Shown: positions 7,419 to 15,876 of the stretch, piece by piece
Position numbering within the stretch: the first letter of the stretch is position 1
How the letters are laid out: every line of letters begins with the position of its first letter
Source: DASSKA01 sp963839365
GTDB lineage: Bacteria; Actinomycetota; Actinomycetes; Propionibacteriales; Nocardioidaceae
Direction of reading: 5' to 3'
Length of the DNA stretch: 64,000 bases
NCBI GenBank assembly: GCA_963839365.1
Contig: CAWIUT010000005.1
Coordinates: 62,001-126,000, forward strand
Notes under the pieces: generated by a model
Told to the model about the DNA's origin: nothing
What the model saw: only the letters and a program-made list of their open reading frames with translations
Database searches by the model: none
Made by a program: the position numbers and the translations under genes

Positions 7419-8212
7419 CGACACACCTCCCGCCTCTCCTTCGAGAGTACGTCGCGGACCTGGCGGATCCGCTCCTGCGCGCCCCAGACCGTGATCCGAC
7501 GCAGCGACTCGACGGCGACCGCCCGGTCCATCTTCGACTCACCGCGGATCCGCTCCACGAACTCGATGGGCACCTCGGTGACCCGGAGCCCGGCCCTCAC
7601 GGTGCGCCACACCAGGTCCGTCTGGAAGCAGTAGCCGACCGACTGCACGGCGGACAGGTCGATGCTGTCCAGCGTGTGCCGCCAGAAGAGTCGGAACCCG
7701 CCGGTGACGTCGTGCACCGGGATGCCGAGCAGCGCACGGGCGTAGTAGTTCCCGCCGCGGGACAGTGCCTGTCGGCTCCAGGCCCAGTTGGTGACCCTCC
7801 CGCCGGGGACCCACCTCGAGCCGAGCACCAGGTCGGCGTCGGGCAGCGCCGCGAGCAGCCGACCGAGCTGCTCGGGCTGGTGGGAGCCGTCGGCGTCCAT
7901 CTCGCCGATCACGTCGTACCCGCGTTCCAGGGCCACCCGGAACCCGTCCAGGTACGCCGCCCCCAGCCCGCACTTGGCGGAGCGGTGCAGCACGTCGACC
8001 CTGTCGTCCGCCGCGGCGAGCTCCTCGGCGAGCTTCCCCGTCCCGTCCGGGGAGCCGTCGTCCACCACCAGCACGTCGAGGGTGGGGTGAGCGCGCCGCA
8101 GCCGCCCCACGATCCAGGCGAGGTTGTCGTACTCGTTGTAGGTCGGGATCACCATGAGGACACGGGGCGTCCCAACGCCTGGACTCCCCGGTTGCAGGTG
8201 GTCAGTGTCCAT
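7415..8212 (-). CDS. ppm1: Polyprenol monophosphomannose synthase (GT2)
   Basis: 265 residues, glycosyltransferase family 2. It transfers mannose from GDP-mannose to polyprenyl phosphate, the mannosyl donor for glycolipids and protein O-mannosylation. Seen: VMVIPTYNEYDN at the N-terminus, the VVDDGSPDGTG nucleotide-binding acidic motif, the catalytic DADGSH motif, and VTGGFRLF. It is a soluble catalytic domain without the C-terminal membrane helices of eukaryotic enzymes. It lies 35 nt downstream of lnt, and in M. tuberculosis the same two activities are fused in one Ppm1 protein, so the pair is a split version of that fusion. fxsA follows with an ATGA overlap. Confidence 0.9.
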   Translation of the reverse strand: MDTDHLQPGSPGVGTPRVLMVIPTYNEYDNLAWIVGRLRRAHPTLDVLVVDDGSPDGTGKLAEELAAADDRVDVLHRSAKCGLGAAYLDGFRVALERGYDVIGEMDADGSHQPEQLGRLLAALPDADLVLGSRWVPGGRVTNWAWSRQALSRGGNYYARALLGIPVHDVTGGFRLFWRHTLDSIDLSAVQSVGYCFQTDLVWRTVRAGLRVTEVPIEFVERIRGESKMDRAVAVESLRRITVWGAQERIRQVRDVLSKERREVCR

Positions 8213-8247
8213 CAGTCATCCGTGCCCATCCGTGCCCGATGCCTCCA

Positions 8248-9798
8248 CTACCCGCGCTGGGACCCTACCTGGCTGAGGGGCCGGGACGACACCCGTGGCG
8301 TCCCGGGTCGGCGCCGACGATAGCGACTGAGCAGTGCGACCAGCAGCGAAACACCGCCGATCGCCGCCAGCGTCCGGTCCACCAGCGCTCCGAAACGGAT
8401 CCCGGGGGTCAGCCCGCTGCCGAGCTCGATCCGGTCGACCAGCACCCGCTGGGTGCGCACGGGCGCCTGGTCCACGACGGTTCCGTCCGGGGCTACCACG
8501 CCGGAGATGCCGTTGGTCGCCGCCACCACCACGTAGCGGTCGGACTCCACCGCCCGCAGCCGGGCGATCGCGAACTGCTGCTCCACCTGCCCGGTGCCCA
8601 TGTAGGTGGCGTTGTTGGTCTGCACCGTGACCACCTGGGCACCGAGGCTCAGGTCGCTGCGGAGCAGGTCGTCCCAGGCGACCTCGAAGCAGATCAGGTC
8701 GCCGACCTTGACCCCGTTCATCGGGAGCAGGCCCGGTCGGGTGCCGGGCAGCATGTCGTAGGGGATCTGGTTCAGCCGCTGGAAGTACGGCGCGATCAGG
8801 CTGCGCAGCGGGATGTACTCCCCGAACGGCACCGGGTGCCGCTTGGCGTAGTGCTGCCCCGGGCCGGTCCGTGGGTGCCAGACGATGCCCTCGTTCTGGT
8901 CCTGGCGTGGGCCGGGGCCGAGCACCATGGCGCCCACCAGCACCGGGACACCGACGGCGTTCACCGCCCCCTGGATCTCCCGGTACACGCCCGGGTACCG
9001 GAACGGGTCGAGGTCCGTCGAGCTCTCCGGCCAGATCACCAGGTCCGGCGCCGGCCGCTTGCCGGCGCGCACCGCGGCGGCATACACCCGTGTGGCGTGC
9101 ACGTGGTTGTTCACCACCGCGTGCGCCCGGGCGAAGGCCTGCAGCCCGATGCCCGGGACATTGCCCTGCACGGCGGCGATGGTGACCTTGTGTCCCGAGG
9201 ACTGGTGCGACCACGGGAACACCGCCGCCAGGCCGACCAGGACACCGGTGACGACCACCGCCGTGACCGCTCGCACCGGCACCCGGCGCACCCGGACCGC
9301 CCCCCAGGCCAGCACCGTGCCGAGCAGCGCGACCGCGAAGGTGACCCCGCCCGTGCCGAGGTAGGCGAACAGCGGCGCCAGCGGGGTGCCCGCGGTCCCG
9401 AACGCGAGCCGTCCCCACGGGAAGCCGCCGAACGGGAAGAGGCTGCGCAGCAGCTCGGCGCCCACCCAGCAGCAGGCCGTCCACACCGGCCACCCGGGTA
9501 GTCGGGCCACGGCGGCGGTGGCGAGCCCGAGCAGGCCGTAGTACAGCCCCTCGAAGACCGAGAGCATGATCCAGGCATCGGCGCCGATGACCCGCAGCCA
9601 GGGCATCAACGTGAGCATGAACGCGGTGCCGAACACCCAGCCGAGCCCGAACCCGCGACGCAGCCGGCCGCCCCGGCACAGCAGCGTCAACGCGGCCACC
9701 CCGACCGGGAGCAGTCCGGCCAGCGCGAGGGGCGGGAAACCGAGACCGGTGACGACGCCCGCGACGGCGGCCAGAGCGATCAGGACCAGCAAGGGCAC
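8248..9798 (-). CDS. lnt: Apolipoprotein N-acyltransferase
   Basis: About 516 residues. Lnt N-acylates the lipoprotein N-terminal cysteine. Six or so hydrophobic N-terminal segments (to about residue 180) precede a carbon-nitrogen hydrolase domain. The Glu-Lys-Cys triad is visible in WPESS, KRHPVPFGEYIPL and DLICFEVAW. The reading frame stays open far upstream, but that part is Arg/Ser-rich and not membrane-like. I place the start at the GTG 7 nt after a TAGGTT hexamer (9806-9811), which suggests a leaderless transcript; a nearby TTG is the alternative. Two lipoproteins (FKBP and sulfatase) and a lipoprotein binding protein in this window are plausible substrates. Confidence 0.88.
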   Translation of the reverse strand: MPLLVLIALAAVAGVVTGLGFPPLALAGLLPVGVAALTLLCRGGRLRRGFGLGWVFGTAFMLTLMPWLRVIGADAWIMLSVFEGLYYGLLGLATAAVARLPGWPVWTACCWVGAELLRSLFPFGGFPWGRLAFGTAGTPLAPLFAYLGTGGVTFAVALLGTVLAWGAVRVRRVPVRAVTAVVVTGVLVGLAAVFPWSHQSSGHKVTIAAVQGNVPGIGLQAFARAHAVVNNHVHATRVYAAAVRAGKRPAPDLVIWPESSTDLDPFRYPGVYREIQGAVNAVGVPVLVGAMVLGPGPRQDQNEGIVWHPRTGPGQHYAKRHPVPFGEYIPLRSLIAPYFQRLNQIPYDMLPGTRPGLLPMNGVKVGDLICFEVAWDDLLRSDLSLGAQVVTVQTNNATYMGTGQVEQQFAIARLRAVESDRYVVVAATNGISGVVAPDGTVVDQAPVRTQRVLVDRIELGSGLTPGIRFGALVDRTLAAIGGVSLLVALLSRYRRRRPGTPRVSSRPLSQVGSQRG

Positions 9799-10082
9799 GA
9801 GGCCCAACCTATCCGCGGTCAGGAGACGGGGGTGAGCCCGGGCCCTTCGGACCGAACCCGCCGCCGCTGGCTGTCGGCGTCGGACCCGTTGTCTACTGGG
9901 CGCCGGGCTCCCTCCGTGTCCCACCCCGCTGCGACAGCTGGCCGACGTCCCGGGACAGCGTGCCCCCTGGTTCGTGGTACCCGACCCGGTCACGCAGTCA
10001 CCTTGGACGTCAGGCTGTCGAAGCGGCCTGCTTGGAGCGACACACCGAAGACTGGACAGATCGGGCGGTTCTGTCAACCTCG

Positions 10083-10120
10083 TGCTGACCTGCGCATTTC
10101 CGAGAATCTGCAGGTCAGCA
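10083..10120. repeat. 11-bp perfect inverted repeat, 16-bp spacer
   Basis: Arms TGCTGACCTGC and GCAGGTCAGCA are perfect complements. The 16-bp spacer has further partial symmetry (ATT/AAT). It lies 43 bp before the kal terminator hairpin. It could be an extragenic palindrome, a regulator site or a second termination element; nothing in the sequence decides between these. Confidence 0.5.
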
Positions 10121-10162
10121 TGGCCGTCCTGGATGTCTCGTTGGCCACAACTTTTTGGCGCC

Positions 10163-10194
10163 CTGCGGCGTGTCGTCCGGCCGACACGCCGCAG
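10163..10194 (-). terminator. Hairpin terminator after the kal-kam operon
   Basis: Perfect 13-bp stem, CTGCGGCGTGTCG with its complement around a 6-nt loop, six bases beyond the kal stop codon on the minus strand. There is no U-run, as is common in high-GC actinobacteria. It would end the kdd-to-kal transcript. Confidence 0.65.
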
Positions 10195-10199
10195 CGTGC

Positions 10200-10601
10200 T
10201 CAGCCCTTCGGTTCGGGAACCACCACGGTTCCGGTGGCGGTGGTCACCACGACCGGTTCCGGCAACATCTGCGCGGCGGAGTCGGAGGCCTCCGGCGTGC
10301 CCCGCGCCACCACCGATGCGGTGAGGTGCAGGGTGCGGGAGCGCCGCCCCACCCGGACCAGCTCGGCGGTCACCTCCAGCACGTCGCCGGCCCGCACGGG
10401 TGCCTTGAACTGCACGTCGGCGTAGGACGCGAACAGGCCCTCGTCACCGTCGGTGCGGATGCACAGCTCGGTGGCCACGTCGCCGAACAGGCCGAGCGAG
10501 TAGGCCCCGTCGACCAGGTTCCCGGCGTAGTGGGCATGGGAGTAGGGCACGTAGCGGCGGTGGGTGACGGTCAGCCCCACCCGGGCCTCCTGCTCGCTCA
10601 T
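10200..10601 (-). CDS. kal: 3-aminobutyryl-CoA ammonia-lyase (hotdog fold)
   Basis: 133-residue hotdog-fold protein, the size of the known Kal enzymes of lysine fermenters, which remove ammonia from L-3-aminobutyryl-CoA to give crotonyl-CoA. Features seen: RRYVPYSHAHYAGNLVDGA near the N-terminus, a GDVATELCIR segment in the central helix region, and the hotdog strand pattern FKAPVRAGDVLEVTAEL. The assignment leans on position: it is the last gene of a kam operon, and its ATG overlaps the kamE stop (ATGA). Other hotdog thioesterases of this size would look similar, so the enzyme name is mainly contextual. A strong hairpin follows the stop. Confidence 0.78.
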   Translation of the reverse strand: MSEQEARVGLTVTHRRYVPYSHAHYAGNLVDGAYSLGLFGDVATELCIRTDGDEGLFASYADVQFKAPVRAGDVLEVTAELVRVGRRSRTLHLTASVVARGTPEASDSAAQMLPEPVVVTTATGTVVVPEPKG

Positions 10602-11377
10602 GAGGCCTTCTTCTGGCTGCCGGGCCGGTTGACCAGCCGGTGCACCAGGAACGACGCCACGTCGGCCGGCGTGGTGCCGCGGCCGAACACCCGGTCCACG
10701 CCGAGGTCGGCCGAGGCGCCCTCGTCGAAGCGCGGGCCGCCCACGATCAGCAACGGTCGCCGGTCCGTGGGGTAGGACTCCCGGAACGCCGCGGTCATCT
10801 CCTTGGTGTTCAGGATGTGCGCGTCCCGCTGGGTCACCACCTGCGAGACGAGTACGGCGTCCGCCTTCTCCTGCCGGGCGCGGGACACCAGCTCCGGGAC
10901 GGAGACCTGAGCGCCGAGGTTGACCACCTTGATCTCGCGGTAGTACTCCAGGCCCTTCTCCCCCGCGAACCCCTTGATGTTGAGGATCGCGTCGATACCC
11001 ACCGTGTGCGCGTCGGTGCCGATGCAGCCGCCGACCACCACCAGCCGCCGCCGCAGGCCCTTGCGGATGGCCAGGTTGACCTCCTTCGGCGCGAGCAGCG
11101 GGTAGTCGCGCTCGACCACCTTGACCTGGGTGGTGTCGACCAGGTGGTTCACCCGGCCGTACACCACGAAGAAGGTGAAGTCGGGCCCCATCGCCTTGGC
11201 GTGCACCACCATGGCCGGGTCGATCCCCATCTTGTTGGCCAGCTGCGCGGCAGCCCCCTCGGCGACCTTGGAGTGGGGTATGGGAAGGGTGAACGACACC
11301 TGCACCATGCCGTCGCCGGTGGTGTCGCCGTAGGCCCGCAGGACCTTGCCGTCGCCGGTCGTCTCGGTCGCCGCCAC
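10598..11377 (-). CDS. kamE: Lysine/beta-lysine 5,6-aminomutase, beta (B12-binding) subunit
   Basis: 259 residues. With KamD it moves the terminal amino group of beta-lysine from C6 to C5 using adenosylcobalamin and PLP. Residues about 1-100 form the dimerisation/PLP region, and the rest is a B12-binding domain. The cobalamin-ligand motif D-x-H-x-x-G is present (Asp122, His124 in GGCIGTDAHTVG). Lys135, exactly 11 residues after that histidine, fits the PLP-binding lysine (Lys144 beta) of the clostridial enzyme. The GTG start shares the last base of the kamD stop (TAGTG), so tight translational coupling is expected for this obligate heterodimer. Confidence 0.92.
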   Translation of the reverse strand: MAATETTGDGKVLRAYGDTTGDGMVQVSFTLPIPHSKVAEGAAAQLANKMGIDPAMVVHAKAMGPDFTFFVVYGRVNHLVDTTQVKVVERDYPLLAPKEVNLAIRKGLRRRLVVVGGCIGTDAHTVGIDAILNIKGFAGEKGLEYYREIKVVNLGAQVSVPELVSRARQEKADAVLVSQVVTQRDAHILNTKEMTAAFRESYPTDRRPLLIVGGPRFDEGASADLGVDRVFGRGTTPADVASFLVHRLVNRPGSQKKAS

Positions 11378-13014
11378 TACTTCGCCTCCAGGATCTCGCT
11401 GGCCGGGTTGTAGTAGCCCGGCGCCTTCTTGGTCACGCCGTCGAGGCCCTTGCCGCCGTCGGCGGGCCGCTTCATCAGTCCGAACGTCCCGTCCCCGATG
11501 GCCTCGAGGAGCCCGTGGCGTCCCTCGTGGGCGAGGATCTGCTCCAGCAGGTCGATGGCCTCCGACAGCACCTGCCGGGCCCGCTCGGCGATGAAGCCGT
11601 CCGGGGTGGGCCGGAAGTCCTCCCCCAGCCGTCCAGCCGCGTTCATCACGTAGCGGACGTTCTGCAGCGCGAGGTCCCGGTCGGACAGCCACGGGGTCAC
11701 GACCGCCTCGGTCATCATCCCCACCAGCAAGATGTCCTGGTTCGTGAGCGTGCCGACCAGGTTGAAGAACGCGTCGAGCAGGTAGCCGCGGAACACGTCG
11801 CCGGTCATGTGCCGGGTCGGCGGCATCCACTTCAGCGGCGCCTTCGGGAAGAGCTCGCGGGCGAGCATGGCGTGCGCCAGCTCCATCCGGAAGCTGTCGG
11901 GCAGGTCCGGGTCGATCTCGAACGCGTGGCCGAGGCCGAGCTGCCAGTCCTCGAGACCGGCCTCCTTGGCGAAGTACTCGTTGAGCAGCTGCGAGACGGT
12001 GACCGTGTGCGCTGCCTCCACCGCGTCGGCGGTCGTGAGGTAGTTGTCCTCGCCGGTGTTGATGACGATGCCGGCGCGGGCGTGCACCTGCCGGCTGAAC
12101 CGCTGGTCCACGAAGGTGCGAACCGGGTTGATGTCGCGGAACAGGATGCCGTACATCGAGTCGTTGAGCATCATGTCCAGCCGCTCGAGCCCGGCCAGCG
12201 CCGCGATCTCGGGCATGCACAGGCCCGAGGCGTAGTTGGTCAGCCGCACGTACCGGCCCAGCTCCTTGCTGGACTCGTCCAGCGCGGCGCGCATCAGCCG
12301 GAAGTTCTCCTGGGTGGCGTAGGTGCCGGCAAAGCCCTCGCGGGTGGCGCCCTCCGGCACGTAGTCGAGCAGCGACTGCCCCGTGGAGCGGATCACCGCG
12401 ATGACGTCCGCCCCCTCGCGGGCGGCCGCCTGAGCCTGCGGCATGTCCTCGTAGATGTCGCCGGTGGCCACGATCAGGTAGATCCACGGCTTGTGGTCGG
12501 GGTCGCCGTACCTCTTGACCAGCCGCTGCCGCTCCCGGGCGCGGGCGTCGACCTGCCGGATCCCCGCGCCGACCTGCTTGCGCGCCGCCGCGCGGGCGCG
12601 GGTGAGGTCCCGCCCCGCCGGCACGCGGAACCTGATCGAGCCCGCGGACGCCTTCTGGGCGAGCGTGGACAGGTCGTCGGACTCGCCGCGCACCAAGGCG
12701 TCCCAGACCGGAAGCGCCACGCCGTTGTCGAGGCCGACGTCGGCGACCACCGCGTCCAGGAGACGGTTCACCCAGGGGATCCCGTCCGCGTCCGCCCCGC
12801 GCAGCCCTGCCAGCCGCAGCGTCGCCCGTTCGACGGACACGGTGGTGTGCTTGCGGGCCACATCGACGATCGGGCGTCCGGCCTTGCGCGCCAGGCTGCG
12901 CGCCTTGCGGACCACCACCGGGTCGAGCTCGAGCTTGCCTCTCACGGCACCGCGCGCGGAAGCCCTACCGGTGGTCGAGGCCCTACCGGCGGTCGAGCCT
13001 GGGGGGACCGTCAT
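11377..13014 (-). CDS. kamD: Lysine/beta-lysine 5,6-aminomutase, alpha subunit
   Basis: 545 residues, the TIM-barrel subunit that pairs with KamE. Family features include DVARKHTTVSVERATLRLAGL, NYASGLCMPEIAALAGLERLD, MLNDSMYGILFRDINP, and GIVINTGEDNYLTTADA. It is about 25-30 residues longer than clostridial KamD, the excess being an N-terminal Ser/Thr/Gly/Arg stretch with a small internal repeat (GRAST/GRASA). The ATG overlaps the amidohydrolase stop (ATGA), which fixes this start against the longer open frame. It is the third gene of the operon starting at kdd. Confidence 0.92.
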   Translation of the reverse strand: MTVPPGSTAGRASTTGRASARGAVRGKLELDPVVVRKARSLARKAGRPIVDVARKHTTVSVERATLRLAGLRGADADGIPWVNRLLDAVVADVGLDNGVALPVWDALVRGESDDLSTLAQKASAGSIRFRVPAGRDLTRARAAARKQVGAGIRQVDARARERQRLVKRYGDPDHKPWIYLIVATGDIYEDMPQAQAAAREGADVIAVIRSTGQSLLDYVPEGATREGFAGTYATQENFRLMRAALDESSKELGRYVRLTNYASGLCMPEIAALAGLERLDMMLNDSMYGILFRDINPVRTFVDQRFSRQVHARAGIVINTGEDNYLTTADAVEAAHTVTVSQLLNEYFAKEAGLEDWQLGLGHAFEIDPDLPDSFRMELAHAMLARELFPKAPLKWMPPTRHMTGDVFRGYLLDAFFNLVGTLTNQDILLVGMMTEAVVTPWLSDRDLALQNVRYVMNAAGRLGEDFRPTPDGFIAERARQVLSEAIDLLEQILAHEGRHGLLEAIGDGTFGLMKRPADGGKGLDGVTKKAPGYYNPASEILEAK

Positions 13015-14636
13015 GTCAGTGCTCCTGTCTCTTCGAAGGCGACCCGCCCGTGGACCATGGTCAGCACGCACCGGGGCAGGTCGAGGTCTGGGTGCAGGTC
13101 GGGAAGGTGCGGGACGCCGGACCGCGGGTCCGTGGACCAGGCGGCGATCCGCTGGTCCGGGGTCTGTACAACGAGGTCACCGGGCACGTCCCAGACCGCG
13201 AGGCAGGCCGGTGCGCCGGGGGCGAGCACACCGCCCTCGTCGCGTCCGGCGGCCCGCCAGCCGCCGCGGGTGTGCGCGGAGAACCCCGCGCGGGCGGTGA
13301 GCCGCTCCTCGGAGTTGCGGTGCCACGCCGCGGCCCGGACCGTGCCCCACGGGTCGAACCGGGTGACCGGGCTGTCGGACCCGAAGGCGAGCGACATGCC
13401 GTGGCGGCCCATCGAGGCGTAGGGGTTCATCGGCAGCGCCCGGTCCACGCCGAGCCGTTGCGCGTACAGCGAGTCCGGGCCGCCCCACATCTGGTCGAAC
13501 ATCGGCTGGACGCTGGCGGACACGCCCAGCTCGGCCAGGGCGCGCATCTGCGAAGGCGTGACCATCTCCAGATGCTCGAGCCGGTGCCGGCCGGCGACCA
13601 CGGCAGGGGCGCCGAGCTTCTCGGCCGCCCGGCCGAACCCGTCCACGACCTCGGCAACGCCGCGGTCGCCGATCACGTGGAAGCCGGCCTGCAGGCCGGC
13701 GGTGGTGCACGCGACCACGTGCCGGGCGATCTGGTCGGCGTCGAGGTAGAGGTGTCCGGCGGTCTCCGCGTCGACGTAGGGCGCGAACACCGCTGACGTC
13801 CGGGAGCCGAGCGACCCGTCCACGCACAGGTCCCCGGCGGCGCCCGCGCAGCCGAGCTCCCTGGCCACGTCGACTCCCTCGACCTCGCCCCAGTAGCCCA
13901 CCACCTCGGGAAGCACCTGCTCGGCCGCCAGCCGCCGGCAGGTGGCCAGGTCCTCCGGCAGCGACAGGAACGGTGCGCCGAGCTCGTGCACCATGCCCAG
14001 CCCGTGCCGGGCAGCGAGCTCGAGCGCGGACCGGACGGCGGCCTCGCGGTGCGAGCGCGGCACGATGCCGAACATGGTGTCCCGGGCCCGGTGGTGCGCC
14101 TCCCGGGAAAGCAGACCCGTCGGCTCGAAGCCGTCCAGTGTCTCGATGCCGTCGGCGGCCTCCAGGAAGGCGGTGTTCACCGCGACCGAGTGCTCGTCGA
14201 CGCGCGCCAGGTAGGCGGGCCGGGAGCCCGCGGCCCGGTCCAGCTCCTCGCGCGTGAACGGGCGACCGTCGGACCACTCGGTCTCGTCCCAGCCGAACCC
14301 GAGCACGATCGGGAAGTCCTCGCGGCGTGCGGCCGCTGCGACCGCCTGCAACGCCGCGTCACGGCTCGGTGCCCCCGCCAGGTCCACCCCGCCCAGGGCC
14401 AGGCCGGTCTGCGCCAGGTGCACGTGCGCGTCGACGAAGGCGGGGGTGACCAGCCGGCCGTCGAGGTCGATCACCCGGTCGGCGTTGTCCACGAAGTGCG
14501 CGACCGCGTCGTCGTCCCCGGCCCACACCACGACCCCGTCCTCCACGCACACCGCGGTGGCGTGCGGGCTGGCGGGCGTGTGCACGTAGCCGCCGCGAAG
14601 TACCGTCCGGTTCGCTGAGGGGTGTGTCGGGGTCAT
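13011..14636 (-). CDS. Amidohydrolase family 3 protein in the lysine operon
   Basis: About 541 residues, metal-dependent amidohydrolase of the YtcJ-like family 3. Seen: FVDAHVHLAQ (HxH metal motif, about residue 65), the DGSLGSRTS block, GFHVIGDRG, RHRLEHLEM and FGSDSPVTRFDPW. The family hydrolyses exocyclic amides of varied substrates, so the reaction here is unknown. It sits between kdd and kamD with a 4-bp overlap into kamD, so it is made together with the aminomutase. No Kce cleavage enzyme is present in the operon, and this gene occupies a slot where a pathway enzyme might be expected. Start chosen at MTPTHPS; the ribosome site is weak and an upstream start within the 43-bp gap is possible. 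Confidence 0.8.
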   Translation of the reverse strand: MTPTHPSANRTVLRGGYVHTPASPHATAVCVEDGVVVWAGDDDAVAHFVDNADRVIDLDGRLVTPAFVDAHVHLAQTGLALGGVDLAGAPSRDAALQAVAAAARREDFPIVLGFGWDETEWSDGRPFTREELDRAAGSRPAYLARVDEHSVAVNTAFLEAADGIETLDGFEPTGLLSREAHHRARDTMFGIVPRSHREAAVRSALELAARHGLGMVHELGAPFLSLPEDLATCRRLAAEQVLPEVVGYWGEVEGVDVARELGCAGAAGDLCVDGSLGSRTSAVFAPYVDAETAGHLYLDADQIARHVVACTTAGLQAGFHVIGDRGVAEVVDGFGRAAEKLGAPAVVAGRHRLEHLEMVTPSQMRALAELGVSASVQPMFDQMWGGPDSLYAQRLGVDRALPMNPYASMGRHGMSLAFGSDSPVTRFDPWGTVRAAAWHRNSEERLTARAGFSAHTRGGWRAAGRDEGGVLAPGAPACLAVWDVPGDLVVQTPDQRIAAWSTDPRSGVPHLPDLHPDLDLPRCVLTMVHGRVAFEETGALT

Positions 14637-14679
14637 TTCGTCATTGTCCAGGTTGTCGCAGCCTGCCGGACGGCCGCTG

Positions 14680-15744
14680 TCACAGCCGCCTCTCGAACAG
14701 GCCGCGGACACCCTCCTCGGCGCGCAGCAGGCCCATGGCGTAGTCGGCGTGCCCCGGCGTGTAGCCGTTGCCGATCAGCATGGTCACGTCGGCCGCCAGC
14801 CCTTCCGCGCCCAGCGCCGCGGCGCTGAACGAGGTCGCCATGGAGAAGAAGATCACGGTGCCCCGCCCGGCGGTGGCCAGGATCGCCCCGCCCTCGCAGC
14901 CCGGTACGTCGACGCACACCACCGTGACGTCGGCGGGCCCGCCGGCCGCACCGACCGCCCTCGCCAGCGCCACCGGGTCCCGGGCGTCCGCGACGGCCAC
15001 GTCGTCGGCCAGGCCGGCCGCAGCGAGGAGGTCGGCCTCCTGCTGCGTGGGCACCACTCCCACGGTGTGCCGGGCCCCGGCCTCCCGGGCGGCCGCCAGC
15101 GAGAGGGAGCCGGACTTCCCGGCGCCGCCGACCACCACGACCACCGGGGGTTCGGCCCGGTCCGCGACGTAGTCGTGCACCACCCGCCGGGTCAGCGCCG
15201 GCGCACCGCACACGTCCATCACCGACAACGAGAGCTCGGTGGGCAGGTCGTCGGGGATCTTGGCGGCGATGGAGCGGCCGAACAAGACGGCGTAGCCGTC
15301 GGTGGGCACCTGCTCGCTGCGGCCGTCCCAGCGCCGTAGGTCGTCCTCGATGACCAGCGGGGTGAGGGTCAAGGACACCAGGGTGGCCACCCGGTCACCC
15401 ACTCGCAGGCCGAGTGGTGAGGCGACTCCGACCTCCTCGACCCTGCCCACGAGCATGCCGCCGGAGCCGGTCTCGGGGTTCTGCATCTTGCCGCGGGTGC
15501 TCACGATGTCCAGCACCGCTGCGCGCACGGCGTCCCCGTCGCCGTCGTGGGTGCGTTCGAGCTGCCGGAAGGACGCCGCGTCGAGGTTCAGCCGCTCGAC
15601 GCGGATCCGCACCTCGTCCGGCCAGAGCTCCGCGCGGGTGTCCAGCCGCTGCGCTGCCTGAGGCAGCACGCCCGGGGGCTCGAGCACCCGGTGCAGGCCG
15701 GTCGGGTCGCCGACCGTGAGTGCGGACGAAGGCGGCGTGGACAA
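14680..15744 (-). CDS. kdd: L-erythro-3,5-diaminohexanoate dehydrogenase
   Basis: 354 residues. Oxidative deaminase of the lysine fermentation pathway, giving 5-amino-3-oxohexanoate with NAD(P)+. N-terminal substrate domain, then a Rossmann domain with VVVVGGAGKSGSLSLAAA (about residues 175-195). Distinctive segments are SFRQLERTHDGDGDAV, GKMQNPETGSGGMLVG and IGNGYTPGHADYAM. The start is a TTG preceded by GGAGG at 6 nt; the longer open frame upstream has no ribosome site and would run into the kamA promoter region. It is the first gene of the kdd-amidohydrolase-kamDE-kal operon and diverges from kamA across 132 bp. Confidence 0.88.
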   Translation of the reverse strand: MSTPPSSALTVGDPTGLHRVLEPPGVLPQAAQRLDTRAELWPDEVRIRVERLNLDAASFRQLERTHDGDGDAVRAAVLDIVSTRGKMQNPETGSGGMLVGRVEEVGVASPLGLRVGDRVATLVSLTLTPLVIEDDLRRWDGRSEQVPTDGYAVLFGRSIAAKIPDDLPTELSLSVMDVCGAPALTRRVVHDYVADRAEPPVVVVVGGAGKSGSLSLAAAREAGARHTVGVVPTQQEADLLAAAGLADDVAVADARDPVALARAVGAAGGPADVTVVCVDVPGCEGGAILATAGRGTVIFFSMATSFSAAALGAEGLAADVTMLIGNGYTPGHADYAMGLLRAEEGVRGLFERRL

Positions 15745-15777
15745 GGGTGTCCTCCAGTGATCGGGAACCAAAGGCGT

Positions 15778-15815
15778 AAATCTTGCGGTGACATATTGGA
15801 CGCGCCGCAGATTCT
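15778..15815. promoter_or_regulatory. Divergent kdd/kamA control region with a partial inverted repeat
   Basis: AATCTTGCGG near the kdd side and CCGCAGATT near the kamA side are complementary apart from one base. They enclose a relatively AT-rich centre (tgacatattgga). The element lies between the two divergent starts, where a shared regulator of lysine catabolism could act. No regulator gene is adjacent; the nearest is the Lrp-type gene about 1 kb past kamA. Confidence 0.35.
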
Positions 15816-15876
15816 TTGCGTACTGTGGCATGCGAGGGCCACGTCACACAACCGCACCCACGTGAGGAGAACACGC

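Larger units (their letters stand above)
9799..10199. other. 401-bp non-coding stretch between lnt and kal
   Basis: No convincing gene on either strand; the open frames here lack family features and ribosome sites. It holds the lnt promoter hexamer at its left end, a long inverted repeat in the middle right (10083-10120), and a strong hairpin immediately after the kal stop (10163-10194). It also marks the left border of the lysine island. Confidence 0.6.

Noticed and set aside
9832..10425. Long open frame on the plus strand between lnt and kal
   Set aside because: Arg/Pro/Ser-rich translation typical of a high-GC shadow frame; it overlaps the palindromes and kal on the other strand and has no ribosome site or family features.
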